From the NCBI GenBank assembly GCA_030844895.1, contig CM061231.1, forward strand, positions 87,082,706 through 87,146,705: a stretch of DNA of 64,000 nucleotides, in the 5' to 3' direction. The notes below the pieces were generated by a model, which had not been told where the DNA came from, ran no database searches, and saw only the letters and a program-made list of their open reading frames with translations. This document shows positions 34,289 to 45,429 of this stretch, piece after piece (position 1 is the first letter of the stretch; each line of letters starts with the position of its first letter). Source of the DNA: Ambrosia x helenae (taxonomy: Eukaryota; Streptophyta; Magnoliopsida; Asterales; Asteraceae). The translations under genes were made by a program, and so were the position numbers.

Positions 34289-36783
34289 TGTATGATCCCA
34301 CATCGGTTGTGTAAGGGAGAACAGAACTCCTTATAAGGGAGTGGTCACCCTCACTATTGATGCGTATGGTTTTAGTAGTTTAAAAAGATGTCAATTTCCC
34401 CGTGCCAAAAACTTGATGTGTTAATCCCAAAACATTGGTTTGGGGGAAACGACTGATTTTTACTAAACCTTTTTACAAAGTTTTAAATTTATAAAGTAAA
34501 CGATAATTACTCAGAAACTAAAACCAACACATACGAAGAGAACCTGACGTGCATAGTATTGCTTGCTAGGGCAAATACCGAGTTATGTATTCCAAAGAAC
34601 ACACTTTCCCCTATTCAACCATTCATCAGATAACCGATCGGGTTTTAAAAGAAAAATAAAACAGAGGGGTTCTTTAAAAGAAAATAGTTTTGAAAAGGTT
34701 TTGGGTTTTATTAAAAAAAAAGATAAAATAGTAGAGTAGACTAATATGCACATCTCGGGGCCCTCCGTATAAATAGTTAAGTTTATTATTAAAATTAATA
34801 ACTTAAATTAATTAAATGTGAGGAAGACAAGAGGGATCTTGAAGTGTTGACTCCTTGATAGAGAAGCGGGGCCATTACTAAGTAGAATGCACAACCTTCC
34901 AATGCAGGGCCGCATGAAGGTACTCCGACATGGCCTCGCATATAGCGGGCTCCTCAAAAGTCTCTGGTCCTCGGACTTATCTTTTTCTTGAATTGGAGGC
35001 TTAACTTCCGACCTGGAACATCGTACACCTCCCTTAGCTCCCGCGTTCCGTACCGAAGGATTTCTCCTTAGGGTCAATCCCGGCAACCTCGTATCCCCTA
35101 AGTAGGTTAATGATCATGAAGACCGAAGGATCTCTCTTACAGTTGACTCAGGTGACTCGTATCCCCATTGGTTAACGGCTTTGTACTGACGAGAACCAGA
35201 AATAGAATCCTTAGTTTATTTATCTTTAAAGTGACACTTTAATATTTAGTGATCAATTAAATATAAAGTTGGTTAAATGAATGACGACTTAATAAACCCA
35301 ACCCATAACCTCCCAAGCCGAATGAAATCCTTGACAAAGATGGAACATAATTCTAAAGGTGTGCAATCCGAAGATCATCGGTGCACCCGTAAGGAATCTG
35401 CCCTTTACCAAGAAGATCATTCAACCATCTGGTAAGTACCAGAAATGTGTCATTCAGATCTGGTCCACTTCAGAAGCCATTGCTTAGAACCCGGTTTGGA
35501 TATCCGAAGCCCGAAGGATCTATCTGACTACCGGTTTCCTCGCCTTGGATCTAGCTCGGGGCTACCAGAAGCTGGTTAAACCTCTAGTAATTTAATTAAG
35601 TTAAAGTAATTTAATTTATTAAGTTAATCATCATTTAAACCTGCCACAAGATAAACAAACAAGGATTAGAAGAAGATAACACAACAAATTACTAAAAACA
35701 AACTACTACTAATAATAATAAAAGTCTACAAATCGAAGCGGGTTCAGGAATAATGAAAAGATACAACCATAAGAAATAATCAACACATGAACATGGCTGC
35801 TCATAGACAAGCTCTCCATCTTCAAGTGATATGTATCTAGCATAATCCTCACGACCCTCGATGTTTTATTGCATAACTACTCCACGATCCCATGCTTGGC
35901 CAAGTTGATCAAGGTAGGTCAAGGCCTAACCATTGAGGGATGATAGGAGGGCCCTAAGGCCTCCCAAAGGACCCCAAGATCTCTGGAAGACTCTTGGTAG
36001 TCGGCCAAATAAAGCACTAGAGTGGATAATCAAATGGTGGGGGTTTGCTTGCTATTTATAAAGCTACAGGAGCAGCAGGGGCGTGCCAAGGGTTGGAAGG
36101 GGCGTGCTTGCTATCACACGTACGTTCTGTTGCCGCAGTTCTGCATTGTCTGTCCTTTTTGTCTCTGGCACAGGCGTGCCATGTGCATAAGCACGGTCGT
36201 GCTTGCCTTGTTAAGCAAGTTTACTTGCTCTCCAAGTTTGTTGCGTTGTCTTCTAGCGTGCAGGGCCTCCGTGCAAGTGTGCATAGGCATGCTTGGTCAC
36301 TCCCGGACTAGTTTTATCACTGTTTAAGTCCCGGGATGGTCTTCAAACATATAGTTAACATGCTGCAAGTCTCGTATCTTCAGAAATCTCCAGTTTTTGC
36401 TTGTTTTTACCCGGAAATCCTCTGTTTCCGGCTTGAAGCTCCAGTTTTCTAAGAAATACAAATAGGAACGAATTAAACACCCAATATCAATAATATAAGC
36501 CTAATTCTACCCTATTATGAGACTGTTTATTCCTGTTATATATGTAAATGTTGTAAGTTAACAACTATCATGATGCGTTTTAAATCCGTGAGTTGTGGCA
36601 AAGTGAACAATATCATGGTACGGTTTACCTTGGGCTGTTGGGCTGTTACAGATGGTATCAGCGCCAAGAAGAACAAAACTCCTCATAAGGGAGTGGCCAC
36701 CCTTACTCTCATGACGCATTTTAAATCCGTGAGTTGCGTCAAAGTAGAAAATATCATGGTACGGGTTACCTTGGGCTGTTACA
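34289..36783 (+). mobile_element. TRIM-like element, interrupted by a solo LTR
   Basis: A short-LTR element flanked by TGCAC (34284-34288 and 36784-36788). LTR1 is 34289-34357 plus 36569-36650, opening TGTATGATCCCACATCGG and ending GGGCTGTTACA. The primer-binding-like TGGTATCAGCGCCA (36653-36666) follows two bases later. LTR2 (about 36667-36783) lacks its first 25-30 bp. LTRs are about 150 bp and nothing is encoded between them, as in TRIMs. The inserted solo LTR (34358-36563) accounts for most of the length. Confidence 0.82.
34358..36563 (-). mobile_element. Solo LTR (2.2 kb) inside the TRIM-like element
   Basis: TG...CA ends with perfect TSD ACTAT at 34353-34357 and 36564-36568. No primer-binding site or coding sequence. 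A minus-strand TATA-like TTTATAAATAGC near 36050 gives the orientation. A diverged duplication (ACCGAAGGAT near 35055 and GACCGAAGGAT near 35122) lies inside. Small ORFs in it are unsupported. Confidence 0.85.
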
Positions 36784-36788
36784 TGCAC

Positions 36789-37697
36789 CAGCCAAACAAT
36801 AGCCTAATGAGAGCAAATGCAAACATCACCACCAAGTAGCCAAAATTTACCGTTTGATCTATAACCTTCCAAACCGACAGAATTACCAGCCTGCCAACAA
36901 CGAAAGACCGAAATAACCTTCTAACAACTCTAAATTACAAAAATGCCATCAATTATTGTTCAATCGCCACACATAATATTGGTAAGGTAATGGTAATAGT
37001 AACGATAATTAGTAATTCGAAGATTAATGTAATGTGGGGTAATGTAATCATCATCTGGATATAAACACCCAAACCTACTTAGATATAAAAGGCCACTGGT
37101 GACACCTCAAGATGACACAACAACCACCAACACCACGATACAGCGGTGTTTTTTTTTCACAACAACATAGTGACAACATCCCAAAAAAAAACAGTTAAAT
37201 CAAGCGCCTCAAAATGACTCAAGTTCAAAAACTCATCATCATAGAGACGTAAACACACCACCTGAGGCAGCCTCGTAAGGTAAAAAACAATGCATATGAA
37301 TGTAATAGCACCCAACAACACCGCGATACAGGCAAGGTTTTGGCCGTGTGAAAACATCCACCAACACACACTCACAGCAACAATACAACGAAAACATCAC
37401 CATACAAAGGTGGTTTTGGCTGTGGGAAAACACCCACCAAGAACCACTAACAACAACAATAACGCTAAAAACAAATGACCACCCACACCATCTACCACAC
37501 GCCACATCACAACACCCACCAACACCGACACCGTCCACCATACATGAAAACCTCACAACACCCACCAACACGCCACCCAAGGCGACCTAAGAAGGCCACC
37601 GGCGGCGCGTATGGAGTTACGGGGCTAGATAAGGGAAAACAATGCAGAAAATTCCCAAACTTAAAATGAGCACAACTTAGGTTACGATTGGATTTAG
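36789..37697. other. Gene-free stretch with a proline/histidine-codon-like repeat
   Basis: No recognisable gene. An imperfect direct repeat around GGTTTTGGC-GTG-GAAAACA occurs near 37337 and 37413, in a CA-rich background that produces several spurious short ORFs. Confidence 0.4.
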
Positions 37698-38453
37698 GGT
37701 TGCAAAGAACTTAACTTTCAGCGAACAGTTCTTGAACTGTTCAACGGGAAGTTCATTTGTGTTCATTCGTTTAATAAAGGAACGAACATAATTAGAGGTC
37801 GTGTTCGTTCATTTATGTTCGTGAACCTTGGGCAACGTGTTCGTTTATGTTCGATAGTTTAATAGGGTATATAATTTTTATGATTTTTTATTTTCTTTTA
37901 TTTTTCTTTATTTTACCCAAATAAATAAATAAATAATATATGTGAGGTAAATATATGACTATGCGGGATCAATAAACCTACTTTTGGTTGGTATCCACGC
38001 TCATTATTGTTTCCACCTTCTAGCGTTGACACCTTCCTCTATTCACCTTCGATGCGAACGGAATTTTTTGAAACACTACATTATTATGTTTACCAATATC
38101 ATGTGAAATACTAAGTATATTTGGATAATTAAGTTATATTTTGGGTGGATCTAGCTATGTCTTAATGTATGTGACTTATATCTTATTCAAAAGTTAATAT
38201 GTGTTTATTTCCGTCCATGAACACTTCTTTGTGTTTGTTTGTGTTCATGAACGCTTGTTTGTGTTCATTAATGTTCGTTTGTGTTCGTGTGTGTTCATGA
38301 ACAAAATTAACAAACGAACATGAACACAAGTGTTTTCTTAACAAACGAACACGAACATAAAATCTTGTTTGGCAAGTGTTCATGAACACATAATTTTCTT
38401 ACAAACAAACACGAACAAGGCCTTGTTCGTGTTTGTTTGGTTCGTTTGCAGCC
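37698..38453. mobile_element. hAT-like repeat rich in GTTCGT/ACGAAC
   Basis: Left end GGGTTGCAAAGAAC and right end complementary to GGCTGCAAACGAACC form short inverted termini. The interior has many GTTCGT/ACGAAC words that can fold back. This resembles common plant hAT MITEs. No clear 8-bp duplication was seen. Confidence 0.6.
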
Positions 38454-38923
38454 TTAATTGGAGTTACGAGGCCTACAAGCAGGCGACAAAAAGGTCTCGA
38501 TGAGCCGGATCACATGGAAAATGCCGTAGACATTTTGGTCCAGCTGTCAGGACATAATTCCTTGCTTTAAGGCCCTAATTTCGTCAATTTTCAATTTCCC
38601 CCCAATTTCGTCAATCTTCTAGACTTTTCTATTTTAGGAATAACGCGTAAATCAGTGATTAACACAATTTACGTCTCTATTTATGTTATGAATTTTAATT
38701 TTCTTTGGTTGATTTGTAATTTTAAAGATTTGGCAATACCTGTCAAATTTAAAAATCCCATATATATGGGCTCCTCATGTACTGTATGAAGCGTTTTGAA
38801 ATTAATAAACTTTCTTTGAGAATGTTATTCACTTATTCTTGTTTTTTATTTGTTTCACTCTGTGTCAATATTATAATATGTAAATGTATCTATTTTTAAT
38901 ATTTTAACATAAACATCTATACA
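38454..38923. other. Gene-free stretch
   Basis: No ORF or repeat recognised. The word GGAGTTACG near its start also occurs at about 37613, on the other side of the hAT-like repeat. Confidence 0.4.
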
Positions 38924-39579
38924 TCTATACATATAATAAACTAAAGCCATTTTAATGACATGGCATTTAAAGAGTGTATTCTCTTCATTGAGTGTGCCAT
39001 GTGTCATCCCATGTGGCAAGGGTTTTATTTTAGGAAAATAATAATTTAAAATTTAAAAACAAAATTAGATTTTTATCTCTAATGTTTCCTCCCATAAGTT
39101 TTAAACGTTAATATCTTTTATATACGAGATTTTTTAAAGAAAAAAATTTCACCAAATTAACGAGCGTTTTATTATCTTTCCAACGAGTATTATAGTGCTA
39201 TATAAAAAACGGAGAAAAAAACGACTATTTTTTGTGTGGTTTTGTTCGTACAGGAAAAAAACACAAAGTGTTCAGGTATTCATTAATCATATATAGGCAA
39301 GTCATTAGTTATGTTCAAACCAGTAAATATGAATTTTATTTACAACATGTGTGTTAGCATTGGAGTTGTACATATTTTTAGGTTAGGTTTTAATATTAGA
39401 GTTATACATTGTTTAAGGTTATGCACTAACATTGGAGATAAATTGTAAATTGTTTTAGGTTAAGTGTTACCCGAAGCTTTCCTGCATGTAACTGTAAAAC
39501 ACATCAGTCTATTTCAGATGTAAAATTGATATTTCAAATTAGATTTTTCAACCCGGGACGTTCCCGGGATATAATCTAG
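38924..39579 (+). mobile_element. Non-autonomous Helitron, unit 1
   Basis: Starts TCTATACATATAATAAAC after an A and ends at CTAG (39576-39579) before a T, the Helitron A|TC...CTRR|T arrangement. A 17-nt hairpin (39552-39568, CCCGGGA-CGT-TCCCGGG) lies 7 bp from the end. No Rep/helicase ORF. Confidence 0.85.
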
Positions 39580-40383
39580 TATATATATATTGCAAAGGGA
39601 TTAATCCTACATGTCATACTCTTATGCAATCTCTCATTTGAGAGATGTCACATAAGATGTGATGTGGCAACTTTAAACCAATTAAATAAAAGAAATAAAT
39701 ATGATTTAACCTAATCTATTATAATCTTTAACCTAATCTATTAAATACCTAATCTACTAAATATAAATATTAAACCTTTATTATTTTATCTCTTGTGTTT
39801 CCTCCCATAACTTTTAAACGTTAATATCTTTTATATACGAGATTTTTTAAAGAAAAAAATTACACCAAATTAACGAGCGTTTTATTATCTTTCCAACGAG
39901 TACCATAGTGCTATATAAAAATCAGAGAAAAAAATGACTATTTTTTGTAACCCGACAGGTTTTGTGTCGGGTTTGGGATTAGTTTAAAAAAATGTGGGTT
40001 TGGGTCGGGTCTGGGGTTAGGTGATACCCGACCTGATTACCCGAAACAACATACCCAAATACCCGAACTACATACCCGATCATATACCCATGAATTTTTT
40101 AACGCATCACATAACCCTTAGACTAATGCGTTCAATATTTCAATAATTAACTTTTTTTTCTTATTTCATGTTAGTTCTTTTTAAAATGATCGATTACAAA
40201 CTTCTAAATTCATTTGTAATGACACTAGATTTATACCCCGGCGTAGAAATTAGTTTTTCTTTTTTTTATATTTGAATATGGTAACTTATGGCAGAGATTT
40301 GTTTATAATAATAATAATAATAATATATTTTATTATGTTATATTAGATATTTCAACCCGGGACGCTCCCGGAATAAAAACTAG
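39580..40383 (+). mobile_element. Non-autonomous Helitron, unit 2
   Basis: Directly follows unit 1, shares its core (ACGAGATTTTTTAAAG; TTAACGAGCGTTTTATT) and ends with the same type of hairpin and CTAG at 40380-40383. Its exact 5' base is unclear because it overlaps the unit 1 end. Confidence 0.8.
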
Positions 40384-41124
40384 TCTATATATATATATAT
40401 ATATATATATTGCAAAGGGATTAATCCTACATGTCATACTATTATGCAATATCTCATTTAAGAGATACCACATAGGATGTGATGTGGCAAGTGTAAACTA
40501 GTTAAAAAAAAGGAATAAATATGATTTAACTTAATCTATTATAATCTTTAACCTAATCTATTAAATACCTAATCTACAAAATCTAAATATTAAAACTTTA
40601 TTATTTTTTCTCTCATGTTTCATCCCATAACTTTTAAACGTTAATATCTTTTATATACGAGATTTTTTAAAGAAAAAAATTACACCAAATTAACGAGCGT
40701 TTTATTATCTTTCCAACGAGTACCATAGTGCTATATAAAAAACGGAGAAAAATAAATGACTATTTTTTGTAACCCGACAGGTATTATATCGGGTTTGGGA
40801 TTAGTTTAAAAAAAATTGTGGGTTTGGGTCGGGTCTGGGTTAGGTGATGCCCGACCCGATTACCCGAAACAACATACCCAAATACCCGAACTATATACCC
40901 GATCTTATACCCATGAATTTTTTAACGCATCACATAACCCTTAGACTAATGCGTTCGATATTTCAATAATTAACTTTTTTTTTTCTTATTTCATGTTAGT
41001 TCTTTTTAGAATGATCGATTACAAACTTCCGAATTCATTTGTAATGGCACCAGATTTATACCCAGGCGCAGAGATTCGTTTTTTTATATATGAATATGAT
41101 AACTTATGACAGAGATTTGTTTAA

Positions 41125-41155
<31 letters not shown>

Positions 41156-41194
41156 TATTTTATTATGTCATATTAGATATTTCAACCCGGAACG
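40384..41194 (+). mobile_element. Non-autonomous Helitron, unit 3 (3' truncated)
   Basis: Begins TCTATATATATATATA directly at the unit 2 terminus and contains the same core. It stops in the middle of its terminal hairpin (CAACCCGGAACG) and is fused to unit 4. Confidence 0.8.
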
Positions 41195-42021
41195 CAATCC
41201 TACATGTCATACTCTTATGCAATCTCTCATTTGAGAGATGCCACATAGGATGTGATGTAGCAACTATAAACCAATTAAAAAAAAAGAAATAAATATGATT
41301 TAACCTAATCTATTAAATACCTAATTTACTAAATCTAAATATTAAACTTTTATTATTTATTCTCTCGTGTTTCCTCCCATAACTTTTAAACGTTAATATC
41401 TTTTATATACGAGATTTTTTAAAGAAAAAAATTACACCAATTTAACGAGCGTTTTATTATCTTTCCAACGAGTACCATAGTGCTATATAAAAATCGGAGA
41501 AAAAAATGACTATTTTTTGTAACCCGACAGGTATTATGTCGGGTTTGGGATTAGTTTAAAAAATTGTGGGTTTGGGTCGGGTCAGGTGATACCCGACCCG
41601 ATTACCCAAAACAACATACCAAATACCCGAACTACATACCCGATCATATACCCATGAATTTTTTAACGCATCACATAACCCTTAGACTAATGCGTTCGAT
41701 ATTTCAATAATTAACTTTTTTTTTCTTATTTCATGTTAGTTCATTTTAGAATGATCGATTACAAACTTCCGAATTCATTTGTAATGGCACTAAATATACC
41801 TCGGTGCAGAGATTCGTTTTTTTTTTATATTTGAATATGATAACTATGACGTCCGTCACTTTTCGTATTTATTTTTACTGTAACGTCTCGTATTTAAAAT
41901 CATCAATAAAACGTCGCATTTTTATCATTCTTATACGTTTTAAAAATATTTTGGGGTACTTTTGGACCCGTATAATCATACTACAAACATAAAATAACAT
42001 TATATTTGTGTAATAATTATC

Positions 42022-42104
42022 AAAAAAATAATTGCGTGGACCAGGACTCGAACCGTGTCCACAGCCGGCCCATTGTGCAACACACTCCTTGACCAACTGG
42101 GCTA
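42022..42104 (-). other. tRNA-like module, outer LTR, antisense
   Basis: Box A TAGCCCAGTTGG (42093-42104) fits the consensus fully. A 38-nt spacer leads to a perfect box B GGTTCGAGTCC (42044-42054), and seven Ts follow (42022-42028), all on the minus strand. Confidence 0.65.
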
Positions 42105-42380
42105 CAGCCTTAGTTGTTATAATTATCAAATCAAAATAAATAAATACATTACTTGTTCACGCAGTTGACTTTTGGAAAGTCAAATGCGAATCAATAACAC
42201 TCCAATACGCCTTCAATCTGTAACATTTCGCATTTAAACTTGTACGTTACACGACTATTATTAATAAAAACGGCAAGTTCTATTTATAATTTTCGCATTT
42301 ATTATTGTCGCACTTATGGAACCCTAATACCCTATATATAATAATTATTATATGGATAAACATGATAATTATATAAAAAT

Positions 42381-42458
42381 AAAAACTGCTTGGGCCGGGA
42401 ATCGAACCCGCGCCCAAGCCGGCCCAAGCACACATCAACGAGTTAACCAGCTGGGCTG
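42381..42458 (-). other. tRNA-like module, inner LTR, antisense
   Basis: Box A CAGCCCAGCTGG (42447-42458, one mismatch), 38-nt spacer, perfect box B GGTTCGATTCC (42398-42408), TTTTT at 42381-42385. Same LTR position as the outer antisense module. Confidence 0.65.
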
Positions 42459-43072
42459 GCCTTCACACTTGTTTAAACCCAGACACGTTTTAATCTTATA
42501 CTTGATTTTAAAACTTCACAGTTGGCTAAGGAAAGTCAACTGTGGACGCGTATGCTTCAAATCAATCCAATTAATCGTGATTGATCCAAATTTGGCAAAC
42601 ACACTTGATTCTCGGCCATTAGTGACTCACCAATACGATTATTACCTATCAATTGTCCACCAATTTAACTCGTTTACGCGTTTGACATTGAATTAAGGTC
42701 AAACCTTGCCAATTAATCAATCCAACGATCCCCCCTATAAATTGAACCTCTGCGTAGCATTACAACTCGCCAATAATCTCTTCTCAACCCCCAATCTTCT
42801 TCAATTCACTCTGTTTGTGCTTCACGAATACAAGTTTGACTTTTATTCTTAATCGGCCAATCGAGCATCGAAACAACACTGTAAGCATAATTATTGTTGT
42901 GGGGTTTGTTCATCGGCATTCACACATCAAAAACCCTAAGATTAATCAGGTTATTGATGTGTGAATCACTTGATTGGAAAAGCTAGGGCTCGTAAATCTG
43001 ATTTGGGGATAAACTGATTTGGGATAAGTGTATTTATTTTATTAAAACAGGGCTAAATCACAACCACAGGCC

Positions 43073-43146
43073 TATCCAAGTGGTTGTGATCGGTGCTTGA
43101 AACCAAGGGCACCCGGGTTCGAGTCCCGGCTTGGGCGCCCCTTTTT
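43073..43146 (+). other. tRNA-like module, inner LTR, sense
   Basis: Box A-like TATCCAAGTGG (43073-43083), 32-nt spacer, perfect box B GGTTCGAGTCC (43116-43126) inside a perfect 5-bp T-arm (CCGGG/CCCGG), and TTTTT (43142-43146). Confidence 0.65.
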
Positions 43147-45182
43147 CCACTTCTTTTTAAACAAACCATTTATACTTATATATTACATTTAAACCTTGTA
43201 AATTCATTTTTAAATATTAAAACCTTTTTATAAATTCTAAAAAACTATATTTATCAAATCTGATGTAAAAGATTTATCTACAATTTTTAGTTTTCTGAAA
43301 TTCATTTATTTAATATTTATAATAATTAAATCAATTTTATACTATTATATTTATAAAAATCCATTAAAATATCAAAACAATTTTATAAATTTCTACAAAA
43401 ATTATCCTATGTTTGTACAATGTTAAACTTTACTGAAATGTTTTTTTATTCAGAAAAATCATTTATTTTATATTTTTAATCAATTTTTGTTAGTTTTAAT
43501 CATAATTAAATCATAATAAATTCAATTTTTATTATTTTTGCACCAAAATTTTATACAATTTATTTTTAGATATTTAGAACAGAAATATGATTTTTAGAAT
43601 AATAATTCTTTAATTTTAGTATTTTTAAATATTAAAGTTAAATTTTGACAATTTGTAATAAATAGATTTAAAAATCTATTTTAAAGAAAATAATTTTATA
43701 AAAATTATTTTTATACTTCAAACACATTATTGTGAACATTCTAAATTCAAATTTTATAAAAAAAGACTTTCTTTTATTTAATTATCAAATTTCCCTTTAT
43801 TTAATTAACATTTTATTATAAATTCAACAATTGGATATCCCCAAATCGAAACCCTAGAATATACTTATAAACTAGTTAGACTTAGACTTATTTGTTGCCT
43901 TATACATAGGGTAATACTTGGCAATCTATTGGGCTACACTTATACTATTCCTCAATACCTAATACTATACCAAGGTGAGTTTACGTAACCATGTTTATGC
44001 GATTCTTTATACTTGCAACAATTATTTAAGCAATTCAACATGCATGTCTAGTAGTAAACTTTATTGCCTCATGAATTAGTCAACAGTTTCAACGAGTTTC
44101 AACGAGTTTCAACATTTACATAATCATTAGCTATGGCCAAGCCGACGATACTCAATAATAGATCTATTGGATTGACAACCCCACCCGGATACGTGTACCT
44201 CCTATATAGGTAACGTGGGTGATTGTTATCGTTCCAACATATTACTAAGGTGAACCGTAGATGACGGGATGGACCTAAACTAGTCGGAGGTTTGATTATG
44301 TCAACATATTATACTATTCATGTAGACTTAAATTTACGATAGACATACGAATTGCTAGACTTTTATACTTAAACTATATGCTTAACATGGATTATGTATT
44401 CTCACCAACTTCTAGTTAACCCCCCCCCCCCATTTTTTACAACTCAACAGGTAATAATGATGCATGAAGATTAGAGTATTTATGAAGACAATAAGGAGTC
44501 TATGCATGCTTGATTCTTATTTGATGTATTAGATTTCCACATTTAAAACTCTTATGTATTTCTATTTTTGGATATTTGCAATTTAATATTTATTTCAATT
44601 AAAATTTGGATTACCATGTGCTACTGTATACTCATTCTTACGTGACACCTCGATGTTTCCGCCATCGGTTGGGGTGTTACACAATCAACGCGTTTTGATC
44701 AAGTTAATACATGGAATGACTTTGGCCGACCTAATTGGCTTAATCCCTACGCTAATTAACCATTAAAACCTACCAATTATAATCTAAAAATGCGTTTTAT
44801 TAAAAGAACGGGTCAAACATTCCAAATCTTTCATTCGTGGTTATTAGTATAAATTGATACCCCTCACTCGAGCTCAATGCACCGATAATCAAACCCCCAC
44901 AGCCAATTTGCCCTTAACCTCTTCCAAATCTGTGTTTTCTACTTCGGTTGACTTGTTCGCTTGACCGTTCAATTCGTAACTCTAATCGCACGGTATGAAT
45001 CAATTACCTTCTTGGTTTTGTTTTTCGGCACCTTACAAGCAATAGCCCCAAAGATTCAGGGGCTTGATCGTTAATTTACATAATTGAAAACTAGGGTTCA
45101 TAGTGTTACGAATTGGAGATAATGATAACCTGCAGACCTCGCTTAAATTTAAACTGATTGGGTTAAATACCAACTGATCTTG

Positions 45183-45266
45183 TAGATCAGCTGGCAAAAC
45201 CCTTAATCCAAAACACGTGAACCGGCCGTAGGCCAAGGTTCGAACCCCGTCCCCTTAATTCTTTTT
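45183..45266 (+). other. tRNA-like module, outer LTR, sense 1
   Basis: Box A-like TAGATCAGCTGG (45183-45194), 42-nt spacer, box B GGTTCGAACCC (45237-45247, one mismatch), TTTTT (45262-45266). Confidence 0.55.
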
Positions 45267-45341
45267 CAAAATCTTTAATTTAAACAAAACCAAGTAACCT
45301 TTATAATTAATTTCAATCCAGATTTAATCGTTCTCAGGGTT

Positions 45342-45429
45342 CAGACCAGTTGGTCTGAACTTATGATTTAAAGCCTTTAAATCGGGTCAGACATGGGTTC
45401 GAGCCTTAGCATCAACAACGTTTTTTTTT
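45342..45429 (+). other. tRNA-like module, outer LTR, sense 2
   Basis: Box A-like CAGACCAGTTGG (45342-45353), 42-nt spacer, box B-like GGTTCGAGCCT (45396-45406, two mismatches), nine Ts (45421-45429). Confidence 0.5.

Larger units (their letters stand above)
42219..44681 (+). mobile_element. Gypsy solo LTR (inner, 2463 bp)
   Basis: TGTAACATTTCG...GGGGTGTTACA, with perfect TSD CAATC (42214-42218 and 44682-44686). It is the same length as the LARD 3' LTR and related to it at both ends. GTGAGT lies at 43975-43980. Two tRNA-like modules are present. No internal domain. Confidence 0.9.

Noticed and set aside
36022..36327. Two overlapping ORFs of 88-101 codons
   Set aside because: They lie inside a solo LTR with its own TATA on the other strand; no conserved domain is visible.
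37239..37590. Overlapping ORFs on both strands
   Set aside because: Caused by a CA/GT-rich imperfect repeat; composition is low complexity and no frame is favoured.
43060..43146. Possible genuine tRNA gene
   Set aside because: Box B and the T-arm are perfect, but no acceptor stem or anticodon arm of tRNA form could be drawn, and similar modules recur in other LTRs.
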